NCBI GenBank assembly: GCA_900766135.1
Contig: CAAFUF010000039.1
Location: forward strand, 62,001 to 126,000
Origin: Paenibacillaceae bacterium
GTDB taxonomy: Bacteria; Bacillota; Bacilli; Paenibacillales; Paenibacillaceae
DNA: 64,000 nt
Reading direction: 5' to 3'
In this document: one piece after another, positions 26,245 to 34,771 of the stretch
Numbering within the stretch: the stretch's first letter is position 1
How the letters are laid out: every line of letters begins with the position of its first letter
Translations under genes and position numbers: made by a program
Notes under the pieces: model-generated
The model's input: the letters and a program-made list of their open reading frames with translations, nothing else
Databases searched by the model: none
Told to the model about the DNA's origin: nothing

Positions 26245-26340
26245 ATGAGCATTGTCGCAGGTGTTCTTGTCTGTGCTTTTGTTTATGTAATCCGCGCCTC
26301 TCTTGTCCATTCCGGCGAAGAGGATTGGCGCAGCTACTGA
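26245..26340 (+). CDS. Small single-pass membrane peptide (31 aa)
   Basis: The frame ATG-TGA encodes 31 residues: a hydrophobic helix (about 2-17, SIVAGVLVCAFVYVI) followed by a polar tail ending EEDWRSY. A GGATGGAG site lies 8-9 bp before the ATG, and a clear hairpin terminator follows at 26365, so this looks like a complete small transcription unit. I do not recognise the family. Confidence 0.5.
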   Translation: MSIVAGVLVCAFVYVIRASLVHSGEEDWRSY

Positions 26341-26364
26341 TAGATTCCAGACCCGCATATAAGT

Positions 26365-26396
26365 AGAAGCTCCGGTAGGAGCTTTTATTTTTTTTT
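26365..26396 (+). terminator. Terminator after the small membrane peptide
   Basis: AAGCTCC pairs with GGAGCTT around a GGTA tetraloop, followed by TTTATTTTTTTTT. Confidence 0.85.
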
Positions 26397-26428
26397 GATA
26401 TAATAAGGAAAACGGAGGCGGTGAACAG

Positions 26429-26806
26429 ATGAATCAAGGCTTAAGCCTATACGACAACCTTGGCGGAGAGGGAACGATTCGGCGGCTGGTGGAGGCCTTC
26501 TACCCCCGGGTTCAGCGTGATCCGCTGCTGGGACCTTTGTTCCCGGAGGACATCACCCCGGTGATGGAGAAGCAATTTATGTTCCTGTCGCAGTTTTTTG
26601 GCGGACCTTCGCTTTATTCCGATGCCTTTGGCCATCCGATGATGCGTGCTCGGCATTTGCCGTTTCCGGTCACTCCGGAACGCGCGAAGGCTTGGCTGGC
26701 CTGCATGAGCGCTGCGCTGGAGGAGATCGGGGTCGAAGATCCGCTGCGGGAATTCGTGCTGGAGCGGTTGTCCGGTCCGGCTTTTCATTTTGTAAACACA
26801 CCATAG
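26429..26806 (+). CDS. Truncated hemoglobin (group II, YjbI-like)
   Basis: 125 residues. The proximal heme ligand is His76 (MRARHLPFP), with Tyr25 at B10 (VEAFYPRV) and Trp89 at G8 (AKAWLACM), the residues diagnostic of group II truncated globins. LYDNLGGEGTIRRLVEAFY is the family N-terminus. It would bind O2, NO or peroxide. The ATG at 26429 follows GGAGGCGG. In Bacillus, yjbI lies near thiol-redox genes; here a DUF2225 gene follows at 50 bp. Confidence 0.92.
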   Translation: MNQGLSLYDNLGGEGTIRRLVEAFYPRVQRDPLLGPLFPEDITPVMEKQFMFLSQFFGGPSLYSDAFGHPMMRARHLPFPVTPERAKAWLACMSAALEEIGVEDPLREFVLERLSGPAFHFVNTP

Positions 26807-26856
26807 GCGATAACAGACGATTCGCCGGGCGGACTTTTGAAAGGGAGTAGGACGAT

Positions 26857-27555
26857 TTGGAACTTGAACCTCTTTATCAGATCAAAGTCACTTGCATCCA
26901 TTGCCAAAATGAATTTTCGACTTCGCGCGTGCGTCCCAGCTTTAAACGGGCCGTACGCACGGATACGGACTTTTGCGGATATTATCAGAAGGAGAATCCG
27001 GATTATTACGTCGTTCGGGTATGCCCTTCCTGCGGGTTTGCTTCGACGGAGAACTCGGTATCCCGTTTAACCGACCGGCAGAACGCCCTGTTCGAGGAGG
27101 CGATTGGCAGCCGGTTCAACCAGAAGAGCTACGGCGGGCATCGCAATTGGGACGATGCGCTGGAAACCTATAAACTTGCGCTGATTTGCGCTCAGACGAT
27201 CGGCGAGACCGACCGGATCATCGCCAGCTTGCTGCATCACATCGCTTGGCTGTACCGCTATAAGACCAATGTGGAGCAGGAGAAGCGTTTTCTGGAGTAT
27301 TCGCTGGAGGCGTATATTCGCGTTTACGAAAACGAAGGCGTCGGCGGCAGCGATGCCCGCCTGATGTATTTGATCGGCGAGCTGTACCGGCGGGTCGGCA
27401 AATACAACGATGCGGTCAAATGGTTCGGGCGCGTCATCAACGACAAGCGGATCGTGGATGCAGCGATGATTCGGGCCTCCCGCGAACAGTGGGCGCTGCT
27501 GCGCGAGGAAATGCTGAGCGGCGGGCACGAGCTGCCGGAGGAAATGCGCGGCTAA
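26857..27555 (+). CDS. DUF2225 family protein
   Basis: 232 residues from TTG at 26857 behind AAGGGAG. The N-terminal zinc ribbon is formed by CIHC (13-16) and CPSC (about 56-59). The remainder is helical and TPR-like (WDDALETYKLALICAQTIGE and YNDAVKWFGRVI). Such proteins are common in Firmicutes and have no assigned function. It is probably co-transcribed with the hemoglobin gene, because no terminator separates them. Confidence 0.8.
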   Translation: MELEPLYQIKVTCIHCQNEFSTSRVRPSFKRAVRTDTDFCGYYQKENPDYYVVRVCPSCGFASTENSVSRLTDRQNALFEEAIGSRFNQKSYGGHRNWDDALETYKLALICAQTIGETDRIIASLLHHIAWLYRYKTNVEQEKRFLEYSLEAYIRVYENEGVGGSDARLMYLIGELYRRVGKYNDAVKWFGRVINDKRIVDAAMIRASREQWALLREEMLSGGHELPEEMRG

Positions 27556-27587
27556 CGGACAAGCCTACACGGTGATTTAAGGATCAA

Positions 27588-27620
27588 GAAGGGCCGTCTC
27601 GGAGGAAACGGCCCTTCATT
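27588..27620 (+). terminator. Terminator after the DUF2225 gene
   Basis: AAGGGCCGT pairs with ACGGCCCTT around a 10-nt loop. The T tract is weak. Confidence 0.55.
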
Positions 27621-27668
27621 GCGTATCGAATTGCCTTGGCGCCTTTTGGGAATCCAAGATCGCTGCAT

Positions 27669-27899
27669 TTACCGGACAACCGTATCGGTTAACAGGTAAT
27701 CGTTGTCGCAGTCCAGCACATGAAGCTTGTTCCCGCAGCAGGGAAAGACCAGCAGCTTCTTCTTCCCTTCATGGATCGTCTTCAGCTCGCGGGGCTTCAG
27801 CGGCAGCAGCACGTTGCTGCTGGAGCAAAACGGGCATTCATGTACATAAACGTCCCCCATGACCACGTCATAGGGCCAGGATTGATTGAAGGGAATCAT
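27669..27899 (-). CDS. Small zinc-ribbon-like protein
   Basis: 76 residues with CPFC (about 22-25) and PCCGN (about 53-57), which could form one zinc site, and a LDCDNDYLL tail. The family is not recognised. Its ATG overlaps the stop of the upstream YycC-like gene (ATGA), so it is translationally coupled. No independent ribosome binding site is visible, which fits coupling. Confidence 0.6.
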   Translation of the reverse strand: MIPFNQSWPYDVVMGDVYVHECPFCSSSNVLLPLKPRELKTIHEGKKKLLVFPCCGNKLHVLDCDNDYLLTDTVVR

Positions 27900-28090
27900 G
27901 AAGGATCGGGGTCTTGACTGGCAGCTCCGGCTTCCGAATCGGCAGACGGATTGCCCGCCTCCTCTTTGGCCAGCTCGGTGATTTTTTGCATCAGGATGTG
28001 CTGCGGCATATGCATAAGGTGCTCGATCGGCACTTTGAGTTTGGCGGCTAATTTCACGGCGGTATCAGCCGAAATTTGCAAAGGTTTCAT
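27896..28090 (-). CDS. YycC-like small protein
   Basis: 64 residues. The block MKPLQISADTAVKLAAKLKV followed by PIEHLMHMPQHILMQKI resembles the YycC family of Bacillales. The acidic tail (SADSEAGAASQDPDPS) is variable. The start follows GGAGGGATTTCA. It forms an operon with the zinc-ribbon gene. The function is unknown. Confidence 0.65.
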   Translation of the reverse strand: MKPLQISADTAVKLAAKLKVPIEHLMHMPQHILMQKITELAKEEAGNPSADSEAGAASQDPDPS

Positions 28091-28210
28091 TGAAATCCCT
28101 CCTGTAAACCTGACTTATTGAATTTGCGCAAATAGTGCAACCTCTATTAGCATACACTGTTATCCCATAAGCCATCAATAATAATAACGATTCAGAAAGG
28201 AAGCGAAGCT

Positions 28211-30013
28211 ATGTCACGATTCGCCGGAACCATTCAACCCACTTGGGATTTGGAAACGATTTTCCCGGGAGGCTCTGCCTCCACGGCGCTCCGCGATCAT
28301 CTAGACGCTTTGGAACGGGATATTGCCTCGTTCCAGGCTAAGCTGCAAGAACTGGAGGCCCCGTCCACCCTGGAGGAGACGAAGGCACTGGACGGCCTGA
28401 TCGTGGACCTGCAAGGGGCGGGAGCCCGTCTATATGAGGCCAACAGCTTTGTTGGCTGTTTGACGGCACAGGACCAGCACGATAAGAAAGCGATCCAGCT
28501 GGACGCCAGAATCACTTCGTTAGGCGCCTCATTCAGCAATGTCATGACTTTATTCTGGAACGTTCTCCGGTTGACGAACGATGAGGTTTGGGAAGCGTGG
28601 ATGAATCGGGAAGAAATCACGCCGATCTCCTTCGTGCTCTCCGAAAAGCGGGATCTGGCCCGGGAGAAGCTGGTGCCGGAGCTGGAGAACCTGGTCTCCG
28701 ACTTGGCGGTGGACGGCTACCATGGATGGGGCCAGCATTATGATACGATCGTCGCCAAAGTGGGTGTGCCTTTTGAAGAAGCGAACGGTGAGGTCAAGAC
28801 ATTATCGGTGGGCCAAGCGGCCAACAAATTGGACGATCCCGACCGGAACGTGCGGGAGCGCGTGTTCGCCAGCTGGGAAGAAGCTTGGACAAAGTCGGAG
28901 GACTACTGCGCCGATACGCTGAATCGCCTGGCAGGGTTTCGGCTCAAATTGTACGAGAAACGCGGCTGGGAGGATATCCTGAAGGAACCGCTGGCCATCA
29001 ACCGGATGTCCAAAGCTACTCTGGATGCGATGTGGCAGGTCATCGTCGAGAACAAGCCGAAGTTCGTCGCTTATCTGGAGCGTAAAGCCAAGCTGCTTGG
29101 CGTAGAGAAGCTGAGCTGGACCGACGTGGATTCCCCGCTGGGTCAAGCGGCTGGCAAAATTACGTACGAACAAGCGGCTGAAGACATTGTCCAGCAGTTC
29201 GGCAATTTCAGTCCCAAGCTAGCCGAGTTCGCCACGATGGCGTTTAACAAGCGCTGGATCGAGGCGGAGGACCGTCCCGGCAAACGTCCGGGGGGATTCT
29301 GCACCTCGTTGCCGGAGAGCAAGCAGACGCGGATCTTCATGACGTTCGGGGGAACGGTTTCCAACGTTTACACGCTGGCGCATGAGCTTGGGCATGCTTA
29401 TCACCAATACGTGATGGAGGAACTGCCGATTTTCAACCAGGATTACGCGATGAACGTAGCGGAGACCGCTTCGACGTTTGCTGAAATGATCCTAGCCGAT
29501 GCCTTCGTGAAAAATGCGGCGAATGACCAGGAGAAAATCGTCCTGCTCGCCGATAAGGTACAGAATTCGGTAGCCTTCTATATGAATATTCACGCCCGTT
29601 TCCTGTTCGAAACCCGGTTCTACGAGAAACGCCGGAAAGGGGTTCTGGATGCCGCCGAGCTGTCCGAACTGATGGAGGAAGCGCAGCGCGAAGCCTTCCA
29701 GGAGGCGTTGGGCAGCTATCATCCGCATTTCTGGGCGTCCAAGCTGCATTTCTATATCACGGACGTGCCTTTTTATAATTTCCCCTACACCTTTGGATAT
29801 ATGTTCAGCACCGGGCTTTACGCGCTGGCGCAGCGTGAAGGCCAAAGCTTTGCCGCCAAGTATGATGCGCTCTTGCGAGATACCGGCCGGATGACGGTGG
29901 AAGAACTGGCCGCCAAACATCTGGGGGTCGATTTAACGAAGCCGGATTTTTGGCGCGAAGCGATGGCGGTGAATGTGGCCGACGTCGATGCTTTTTTGGA
30001 ACTGACCAAGTAA
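28211..30013 (+). CDS. pepF: Oligoendopeptidase F (M3 family)
   Basis: 600 residues, full length. An N-terminal oligopeptidase F domain (about 110-180) is followed by the M3 catalytic domain with the zinc site HELGH at 391-395 and the downstream Glu in VAETASTFAE. It hydrolyses cytosolic oligopeptides. The ATG at 28211 follows GAAAGGAAG. It is a single transcription unit with an imperfect terminator just downstream. Confidence 0.96.
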   Translation: MSRFAGTIQPTWDLETIFPGGSASTALRDHLDALERDIASFQAKLQELEAPSTLEETKALDGLIVDLQGAGARLYEANSFVGCLTAQDQHDKKAIQLDARITSLGASFSNVMTLFWNVLRLTNDEVWEAWMNREEITPISFVLSEKRDLAREKLVPELENLVSDLAVDGYHGWGQHYDTIVAKVGVPFEEANGEVKTLSVGQAANKLDDPDRNVRERVFASWEEAWTKSEDYCADTLNRLAGFRLKLYEKRGWEDILKEPLAINRMSKATLDAMWQVIVENKPKFVAYLERKAKLLGVEKLSWTDVDSPLGQAAGKITYEQAAEDIVQQFGNFSPKLAEFATMAFNKRWIEAEDRPGKRPGGFCTSLPESKQTRIFMTFGGTVSNVYTLAHELGHAYHQYVMEELPIFNQDYAMNVAETASTFAEMILADAFVKNAANDQEKIVLLADKVQNSVAFYMNIHARFLFETRFYEKRRKGVLDAAELSELMEEAQREAFQEALGSYHPHFWASKLHFYITDVPFYNFPYTFGYMFSTGLYALAQREGQSFAAKYDALLRDTGRMTVEELAAKHLGVDLTKPDFWREAMAVNVADVDAFLELTK

Positions 30014-30027
30014 TCTAAAGATATTTC

Positions 30028-30056
30028 GCGGGCTCTCGAGAGGGGGCCTGTTTTTT
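30028..30056 (+). terminator. Terminator after pepF
   Basis: A CTCTCGAGAG palindrome with partly paired GC flanks is followed by T6. The outer stem is imperfect. Confidence 0.5.
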
Positions 30057-30131
30057 CATGGTGATATTTGTCGGTAAATGTAGAAAGATGCATCCTGAAT
30101 AGGTATATATAACCAAATTTTTTTCATATTG

Positions 30132-30160
30132 TTGATGTGGAGGAAATATTATCCTATAAT
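30132..30160 (+). promoter_or_regulatory. Sigma-A promoter of the gene at 30215
   Basis: TTGATG, a 17-bp spacer and a perfect TATAAT box. Confidence 0.75.
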
Positions 30161-30214
30161 GTGACATAAGCCCTATATCATAGGATGCAATTTTTGGGGG
30201 GAAGGTGGGAGAAT

Positions 30215-30631
30215 ATGCTGAAAGCTGAGCAAATTTCGCTCGTTAGGCAGATCGACATGGTTTTTAAGGAGCTGGAGGAGGAACTGGCGGGGTTATCTTC
30301 GGGAACCGTATTTCTGCAGATCCGGAATAATACCGTCGGTAAGTTTGGCATCCGCCACAATCCGATTGCGGGAAGGAACGGGCAGCTTCGCGAGGAAACG
30401 CATGGGTTAAATGCGGAACAGATCCACTCTTTTCGGAAAATGGCCATTCAATCCCTTCAGTTCAAGCGTTACTGGACGCATGGCGAGATCAGCTACGAGT
30501 TCGCGTTGCGTCAAGGTGCCGTGGTCATCGATGCGGTCATGGAATCGAACTATAACATGGCCAATTTGCTGATCCAGCGGTATCCGCATAAGGATAACGG
30601 GACAAGTACATACGGAAACCTGTCCTCCTAA
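30215..30631 (+). CDS. Hypothetical protein of unknown family
   Basis: 138 residues from ATG 30215, preceded by a GGTGGGAG site; the frame is open 10 codons further up without a better start. No signal or membrane helix is present. The centre (SSGTVFLQIRNNTVGKFGIR) looks like beta strands followed by a conserved-looking helix (LNAEQIHSFRKMAIQSLQFK). A clear promoter and terminator make it a genuine single-gene unit. I do not recognise it. Confidence 0.6.
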   Translation: MLKAEQISLVRQIDMVFKELEEELAGLSSGTVFLQIRNNTVGKFGIRHNPIAGRNGQLREETHGLNAEQIHSFRKMAIQSLQFKRYWTHGEISYEFALRQGAVVIDAVMESNYNMANLLIQRYPHKDNGTSTYGNLSS

Positions 30632-30684
30632 GGCGAGGGTTCAGGAGACAAGCCATCTTACATCGATACTTATGGATTTATGGG

Positions 30685-30722
30685 GAAACAGGCGATCTGC
30701 TACGCAGACCGCCTGTTTCTAT
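30685..30722. terminator. Bidirectional terminator before the SASP gene
   Basis: GAAACAGGCG and GCCTGTTTC pair, with an inner CTGC/GCAG stem. It serves the plus-strand gene and the converging SASP gene. Confidence 0.75.
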
Positions 30723-30745
30723 AGAGGGTAATTGGAGAATGCAAG

Positions 30746-30973
30746 TTACAGGTTCGAACGACCCGACAATTGCTGCTCCGCCAGTTGAACCAAACGTTTC
30801 GTGATGTAGCCCCCAAGAGATCCGGTTTCACGGGAAGTATAGTTCCCATAGTAACCGTCTTGCGGAATTTGTACGCCCAATTCCTGCGCTGCTTCCATTT
30901 TCATTTGTTGCAACGCAGCGGTTGCTTGAGGAACAATAAGGTTATTACGGCTTCCGCGGCTTTGACCTGCCAT
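30746..30973 (-). CDS. Alpha/beta-type small acid-soluble spore protein
   Basis: 75 residues from ATG 30973, 6 bp after AAAGGAGGTG. MKMEAAQELGV matches the region around the GPR protease site, and GSLGGYITKRLV is the second conserved SASP helix. It coats forespore DNA and is degraded at germination. A near-consensus sigma-G promoter lies upstream. Confidence 0.95.
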   Translation of the reverse strand: MAGQSRGSRNNLIVPQATAALQQMKMEAAQELGVQIPQDGYYGNYTSRETGSLGGYITKRLVQLAEQQLSGRSNL

Positions 30974-31003
30974 GTTTGTCACCTCCTTTGGCGTTTGTGA
31001 TGT

Positions 31004-31032
31004 TAGTATGGTTCGTAGGGTGCAAAATATGC
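31004..31032 (-). promoter_or_regulatory. Sigma-G promoter of the SASP gene
   Basis: On the minus strand, GCATA (31032-31028), a 17-bp spacer and CATACTA (31010-31004), essentially the consensus. Confidence 0.85.
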
Positions 31033-31094
31033 GGGGAGTTGCAAAGCTAGGGCAGTGGTAATTATTTCATCCAGCCGAGAAACCGCACGGCGAC

Positions 31095-31123
31095 GCAAAA
31101 AAACCGCCTTCTTGGGAAGGCGG
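31095..31123 (-). terminator. Terminator of the aldose epimerase-like gene
   Basis: On the minus strand CCGCCTTC-CCAA-GAAGGCGG is followed by T7. Confidence 0.9.
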
Positions 31124-31146
31124 AAATTTTGAAAAATAGGTTGGAT

Positions 31147-32121
31147 TCAATCGTTATTCGGATAGATCATCTCCAGAGAAAGTTTCAATTCCAATGTCTG
31201 CTGCGGCGTGAGCTCAATGAGTCCGGTCTCGTTCGCCGGAAGCTTCAGATTCGGGGCGTCCGGCAGCCAGGTATAAGGCTCGATGCAGAAAAATTGATCC
31301 GCCTCGCCCTTCGAATAGATGACCCAAAATTTAAAATATTCCGGATCGGCCGCGTAGCGCAGGCCGTAGCCGTCGTCACGCATCATCAAAGCTTCAACCG
31401 GCTTGCCGCCGATGCGCAGCAGGGTATCGCAATTCACGCCCTGAAGGTTCATGCCTGGGTTTAATGCATCCCAAACTCCTAAGGGTGCGGTCTCTCCGGT
31501 TGGGATATTTTCCTCGTCTGAAACGAACAGATCCGACACGGGCAACTGCAGGTTCCAGCGATGGGGCTCGCCGTCAATCATGAACCAAGTATGCAAGCCC
31601 AAACCAAAGGGCGCGGGTTTTTGGCCCAGATGGGTAATTTTAAAGGTTTGTTTCAAGCTAGCTCCCTGCAGCCTGAGCGTCATCTCCAGCTTCAACGGCT
31701 CGGGATATTGCCGGATCCAGCCCGGATCGTCGGAAGTCACGAATTCGGTCGTGATCGCGCAGCCTTCATCATCCTCTTCAATATCGCTCACGCACCAGCT
31801 TTGCGTCCGGTGCAAACCATGAATATGGTTGTCGTTCGCCGTGTTGCGGTCGAACTGGTATTCTTGCCCGGCATACGTGAAATGTCCTCTCCGAATACGC
31901 CCGGGGGGAGTTAAGAGCGGAATGCCGAAATGGTAGGGCTTCTGCAAATAGAAATCAAGCTCGTTCTCTTCCGGATGACGCAGCACATCGCGCTGCTGGA
32001 CATTGTCCCATATACGAATAACGTTATTTCCAAGGCGGGGTAGCAGCGTGACTTCAAGTTCGCGGCTATGTAAGATGTACGTATCGTAACCATTCCATTG
32101 CCCTTTGGTCACCTTTTTCAT
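31147..32121 (-). CDS. Aldose 1-epimerase family protein
   Basis: 324 residues of the galactose mutarotase-like beta-sandwich family. A catalytic-type His occurs in HIHGLHRTQSW (about residue 104) and in GLGLHTWFMI, with a conserved acidic residue in FCIEPYTWLPDAPN. The substrate is uncertain (aldohexose or phosphosugar). The ATG at 32121 follows AAAAGGAGC. It is divergent from trpS and ends at a strong terminator. Confidence 0.85.
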   Translation of the reverse strand: MKKVTKGQWNGYDTYILHSRELEVTLLPRLGNNVIRIWDNVQQRDVLRHPEENELDFYLQKPYHFGIPLLTPPGRIRRGHFTYAGQEYQFDRNTANDNHIHGLHRTQSWCVSDIEEDDEGCAITTEFVTSDDPGWIRQYPEPLKLEMTLRLQGASLKQTFKITHLGQKPAPFGLGLHTWFMIDGEPHRWNLQLPVSDLFVSDEENIPTGETAPLGVWDALNPGMNLQGVNCDTLLRIGGKPVEALMMRDDGYGLRYAADPEYFKFWVIYSKGEADQFFCIEPYTWLPDAPNLKLPANETGLIELTPQQTLELKLSLEMIYPNND

Positions 32122-32202
32122 ATCGTTGCTCCTTTTCCCACATAATCAGATCCTTCAAGCTAGACTAATCATAACACTTTTTCCGTTGGACGAAAAATGG
32201 AT

Positions 32203-32231
32203 TTGACACCGTCGCCTGCGCAATTTATCAT
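32203..32231 (+). promoter_or_regulatory. Sigma-A promoter of the trpS T-box leader
   Basis: Perfect -35 TTGACA, 17-bp spacer, -10 TATCAT. Confidence 0.8.
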
Positions 32232-32249
32232 GATATGCATAATCATAAT

Positions 32250-32530
32250 GCGATGATGAGGGGAAGTAAGCGAAGTATCCGTTCTTCAGAAAGCCGGTGG
32301 TTGATGCGAACCGGCGGAGGAGCTTGCGCCGAATGGGCCTCGGAGCGCCGGGCGGAACGCAAGGGCGGCAAAGCCTTTTGTCAGTATGCCGGCCGGGTAA
32401 TCCACGTTACGGATCGGAAGGCTGATTTTGCGGAGCCGGCGTCTATTGAAGCCGCAACGAATGCTCCATAAATCGGCAAATGAGGGTGGCACCACGGTCT
32501 CACGTCCCTTGCGGACGTGGGGCCTTTTTG
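32250..32530 (+). ncRNA. T-box riboswitch (tRNA-Trp specific)
   Basis: The 14-nt T-box sequence AGGGTGGCACCACG (32483-32496) is followed by a terminator, GGTCTCACGTCC/GGACGTGGGGCC plus T5 (32496-32529). Stem I starts at GATGAGGGGAAGTA; its base GAGG (32258-32261) pairs with CCTC (32338-32341). This places TGG (32334-32336) in the specifier loop, the tryptophan codon. Uncharged tRNA-Trp would stabilise the antiterminator and switch on the synthetase gene downstream. Confidence 0.93.
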
Positions 32531-32606
32531 CATTTATCAGCGGCTGCACCCGCATCCATCCCATGATCAACATGAACCTTAACGATATGAAGGAGGAGTT
32601 TATGTC

Positions 32607-33590
32607 ATGAAAAAAGTTCTATCCGGCATCCAACCAAGCGGCAAACTGACGCTTGGCAATTACATCGGGGCCATCAAAAATTTCGTTACACTGCAGAATG
32701 ATTATGCCTGCAATTTTATGGTCGTGGATCTGCACGCGATTACCGTTCCGCAGGAACCGGCCGCACTGACGGAGCAATCCGAAGCGGTGGCAGCGCTGTA
32801 CATCGCCGCCGGCATCGATCCGAACAAAGCGAACGTCTACCTGCAATCCCACGTGATGCAGCATGCGCAGCTCGGATGGCTGCTGACGACGCTCACCTCG
32901 ATGGGCGAATTGGAACGGATGACGCAATTCAAAGACAAGTCGGCCGGCAAGGAATCCGTAGGGGCCGGGCTGTTCGTCTATCCCGCATTAATGGCGGCGG
33001 ACATTCTGATTTATAACGCAGACCTGGTGCCGGTTGGGGAAGACCAGAAGCAGCACCTGGAATTGACCCGCGATTTGGCAGGCCGGTTCAACCACCGGTT
33101 CGGCGATTACTTTACGCTGCCGGAGCCGTACATTCCGGAGGTGGGTGCCCGTATCATGTCCCTCGACGACGCCTCCAAAAAAATGAGCAAAAGCAATCCG
33201 AATCCGGGCAGCTACATTGCCCTGTTGGACACGCCGGATGAGATTCGCAAGAAGATCAGTCGGGCGACCACGGATTCGGGCCGCGAAGTGAAATTCGATC
33301 CGGCGGGCAAACCGGAGGTCAGCAACCTGATCACGATCTATAGCCAATGCTCGGGTCTCTCGATCGCCGAGGTGGAACAGCGTTACGAAGGACAAATGTA
33401 CGGGCCGTTCAAAAAGGACCTGGCCGAGGTCGTCGTCGACGTACTGGAGCCTCTCCAGCAGCGTTACCGCGAGATTCGCGAGTCGGGCGAGCTCCGCAGT
33501 ATCTTGCGCCAAGGCGCAGAAAGAGCGTCCGAAATGGCCGAGAAAACGCTGCAGGATGTCCAGCGTATGATGGGATTTGTTGGCAAATAA
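32607..33590 (+). CDS. trpS: Tryptophanyl-tRNA synthetase
   Basis: 327 residues, the usual length. Class I synthetase with the HIGH-equivalent PSGKLTLGNYIG (10-21) and KMSKS (192-196). It charges tRNA-Trp. The ATG at 32607 follows AAGGAGGAG; a second ATG 5 bp earlier is out of frame and stops at once. It is controlled by the tryptophan T-box just upstream and ends at a strong hairpin. Confidence 0.97.
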   Translation: MKKVLSGIQPSGKLTLGNYIGAIKNFVTLQNDYACNFMVVDLHAITVPQEPAALTEQSEAVAALYIAAGIDPNKANVYLQSHVMQHAQLGWLLTTLTSMGELERMTQFKDKSAGKESVGAGLFVYPALMAADILIYNADLVPVGEDQKQHLELTRDLAGRFNHRFGDYFTLPEPYIPEVGARIMSLDDASKKMSKSNPNPGSYIALLDTPDEIRKKISRATTDSGREVKFDPAGKPEVSNLITIYSQCSGLSIAEVEQRYEGQMYGPFKKDLAEVVVDVLEPLQQRYREIRESGELRSILRQGAERASEMAEKTLQDVQRMMGFVGK

Positions 33591-33615
33591 ACAACCTTGA
33601 AGGATACATTTAACG

Positions 33616-33646
33616 AAAGCCGCCGGACGCGTCCGGCGGCTTTTGT
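33616..33646 (+). terminator. Terminator after trpS
   Basis: AAAGCCGCCGGA pairs with TCCGGCGGCTTTT around a CGCG loop. Confidence 0.85.
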
Positions 33647-33686
33647 GTCACTAAATTGTCATAGTTACCGTGCGATATTCCATCGA

Positions 33687-33716
33687 TTGTCAAACACTTC
33701 TGCGTTTTGATATGAT
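33687..33716 (+). promoter_or_regulatory. Probable promoter of ctaB
   Basis: TTGTCA, 18-bp spacer, TATGAT. It would give a leader of roughly 100 nt. Confidence 0.55.
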
Positions 33717-33819
33717 AAAGTTTATAGCGAGAGGGTTAAATTGTTGAAAAATTTATGAACTAAAGATATAGGTGTACCTAAACTAACCCTATTCCAATTG
33801 TAGGAGGATTGAATCGCGC

Positions 33820-34758
33820 GTGGACAAACCATTAAGTGTTCAGGCTTCTGCGGAATCCGCTGCGTTGTCCGTGAGACCTACTCCTCCGGGAGAGACGGCG
33901 ACTTGGAAAGATTTCATCGCCTTGACGAAACCGGGCATTTTGCGCTCGAACTTGATTGCCGCGTTTGCCGGGTTTTGGGTGGCTTCCCGATGGGAGCTTG
34001 ATTATATTCAATTAATTGTCATGCTGCTGGGTACGGCGCTGGTGATGGCGTCGTCCTGCGTTTTTAACAATTATTTCGACCGGGAAATGGATATGAAGAT
34101 GGCTCGGACGAAGAACCGCGCCCTTCCCACGGGGAAGCTGTCCCCGAAGACGGTTCTATGGTATGCGGTTGGTTTGGGCGTCTTAGGCTTAACTGTCCTG
34201 TTTGCCTTTTCCGGTCCGTTGGCTGGGTTGTTTGGCGTGATAGGCATGTTTGTTTACGTGGTCGTCTACACGCTGTGGCTCAAGCGCAGCTCGACCTGGA
34301 GCACCTCGATCGGTGCGATTTCCGGCGCCATGCCGCCCGTGATTGGCTATGTCGCGGCTTCGGGTCGCGTCGATCTGGGCGCCTGGATGCTGTTCGCCTT
34401 GCTATTCCTGTGGCAACCGCCCCACTTCTGGGCGCTGGGGATTCGCCGCACCGAGGAGTACCGGGCTGCCGGTTTCCCGCTGCTGCCCGTCGTCAAAGGT
34501 ATTCCGCGGACGAAACTGCAGATGATTCCTTATCTCGTCCTGTTGATTCCGATTCCGATCTTGATGTATGCATACGGCTATACAGGCGTCTGGTTTTTGG
34601 TGATCGGGACCCTTCTGTCGATTGCATGGCTGTTTATGGCGCTTCAGGGATTCCGGGCTAAGGATAACGACGCTTGGGCGAAACGGGTGTTTTTGTTTTC
34701 AGTCAATTATTTAACGATTGCCTTGATCGTGATGATATTGGATACGGTAAGGCTGTAA
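33820..34758 (+). CDS. ctaB: Protoheme IX farnesyltransferase
   Basis: 312 residues from GTG at 33820 behind TAGGAGG. A UbiA-superfamily prenyltransferase with eight or nine helices and the first Asp-rich motif NNYFDREMDMKM (about 87-98). It converts heme B to heme O for cytochrome oxidase. The next gene encodes a SCO1-type copper chaperone for the same enzyme, and heme A synthase (ctaA) lies separately at 57.9 kb. Confidence 0.95.
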   Translation: MDKPLSVQASAESAALSVRPTPPGETATWKDFIALTKPGILRSNLIAAFAGFWVASRWELDYIQLIVMLLGTALVMASSCVFNNYFDREMDMKMARTKNRALPTGKLSPKTVLWYAVGLGVLGLTVLFAFSGPLAGLFGVIGMFVYVVVYTLWLKRSSTWSTSIGAISGAMPPVIGYVAASGRVDLGAWMLFALLFLWQPPHFWALGIRRTEEYRAAGFPLLPVVKGIPRTKLQMIPYLVLLIPIPILMYAYGYTGVWFLVIGTLLSIAWLFMALQGFRAKDNDAWAKRVFLFSVNYLTIALIVMILDTVRL

Positions 34759-34771
34759 TGGGGGATGGGGA

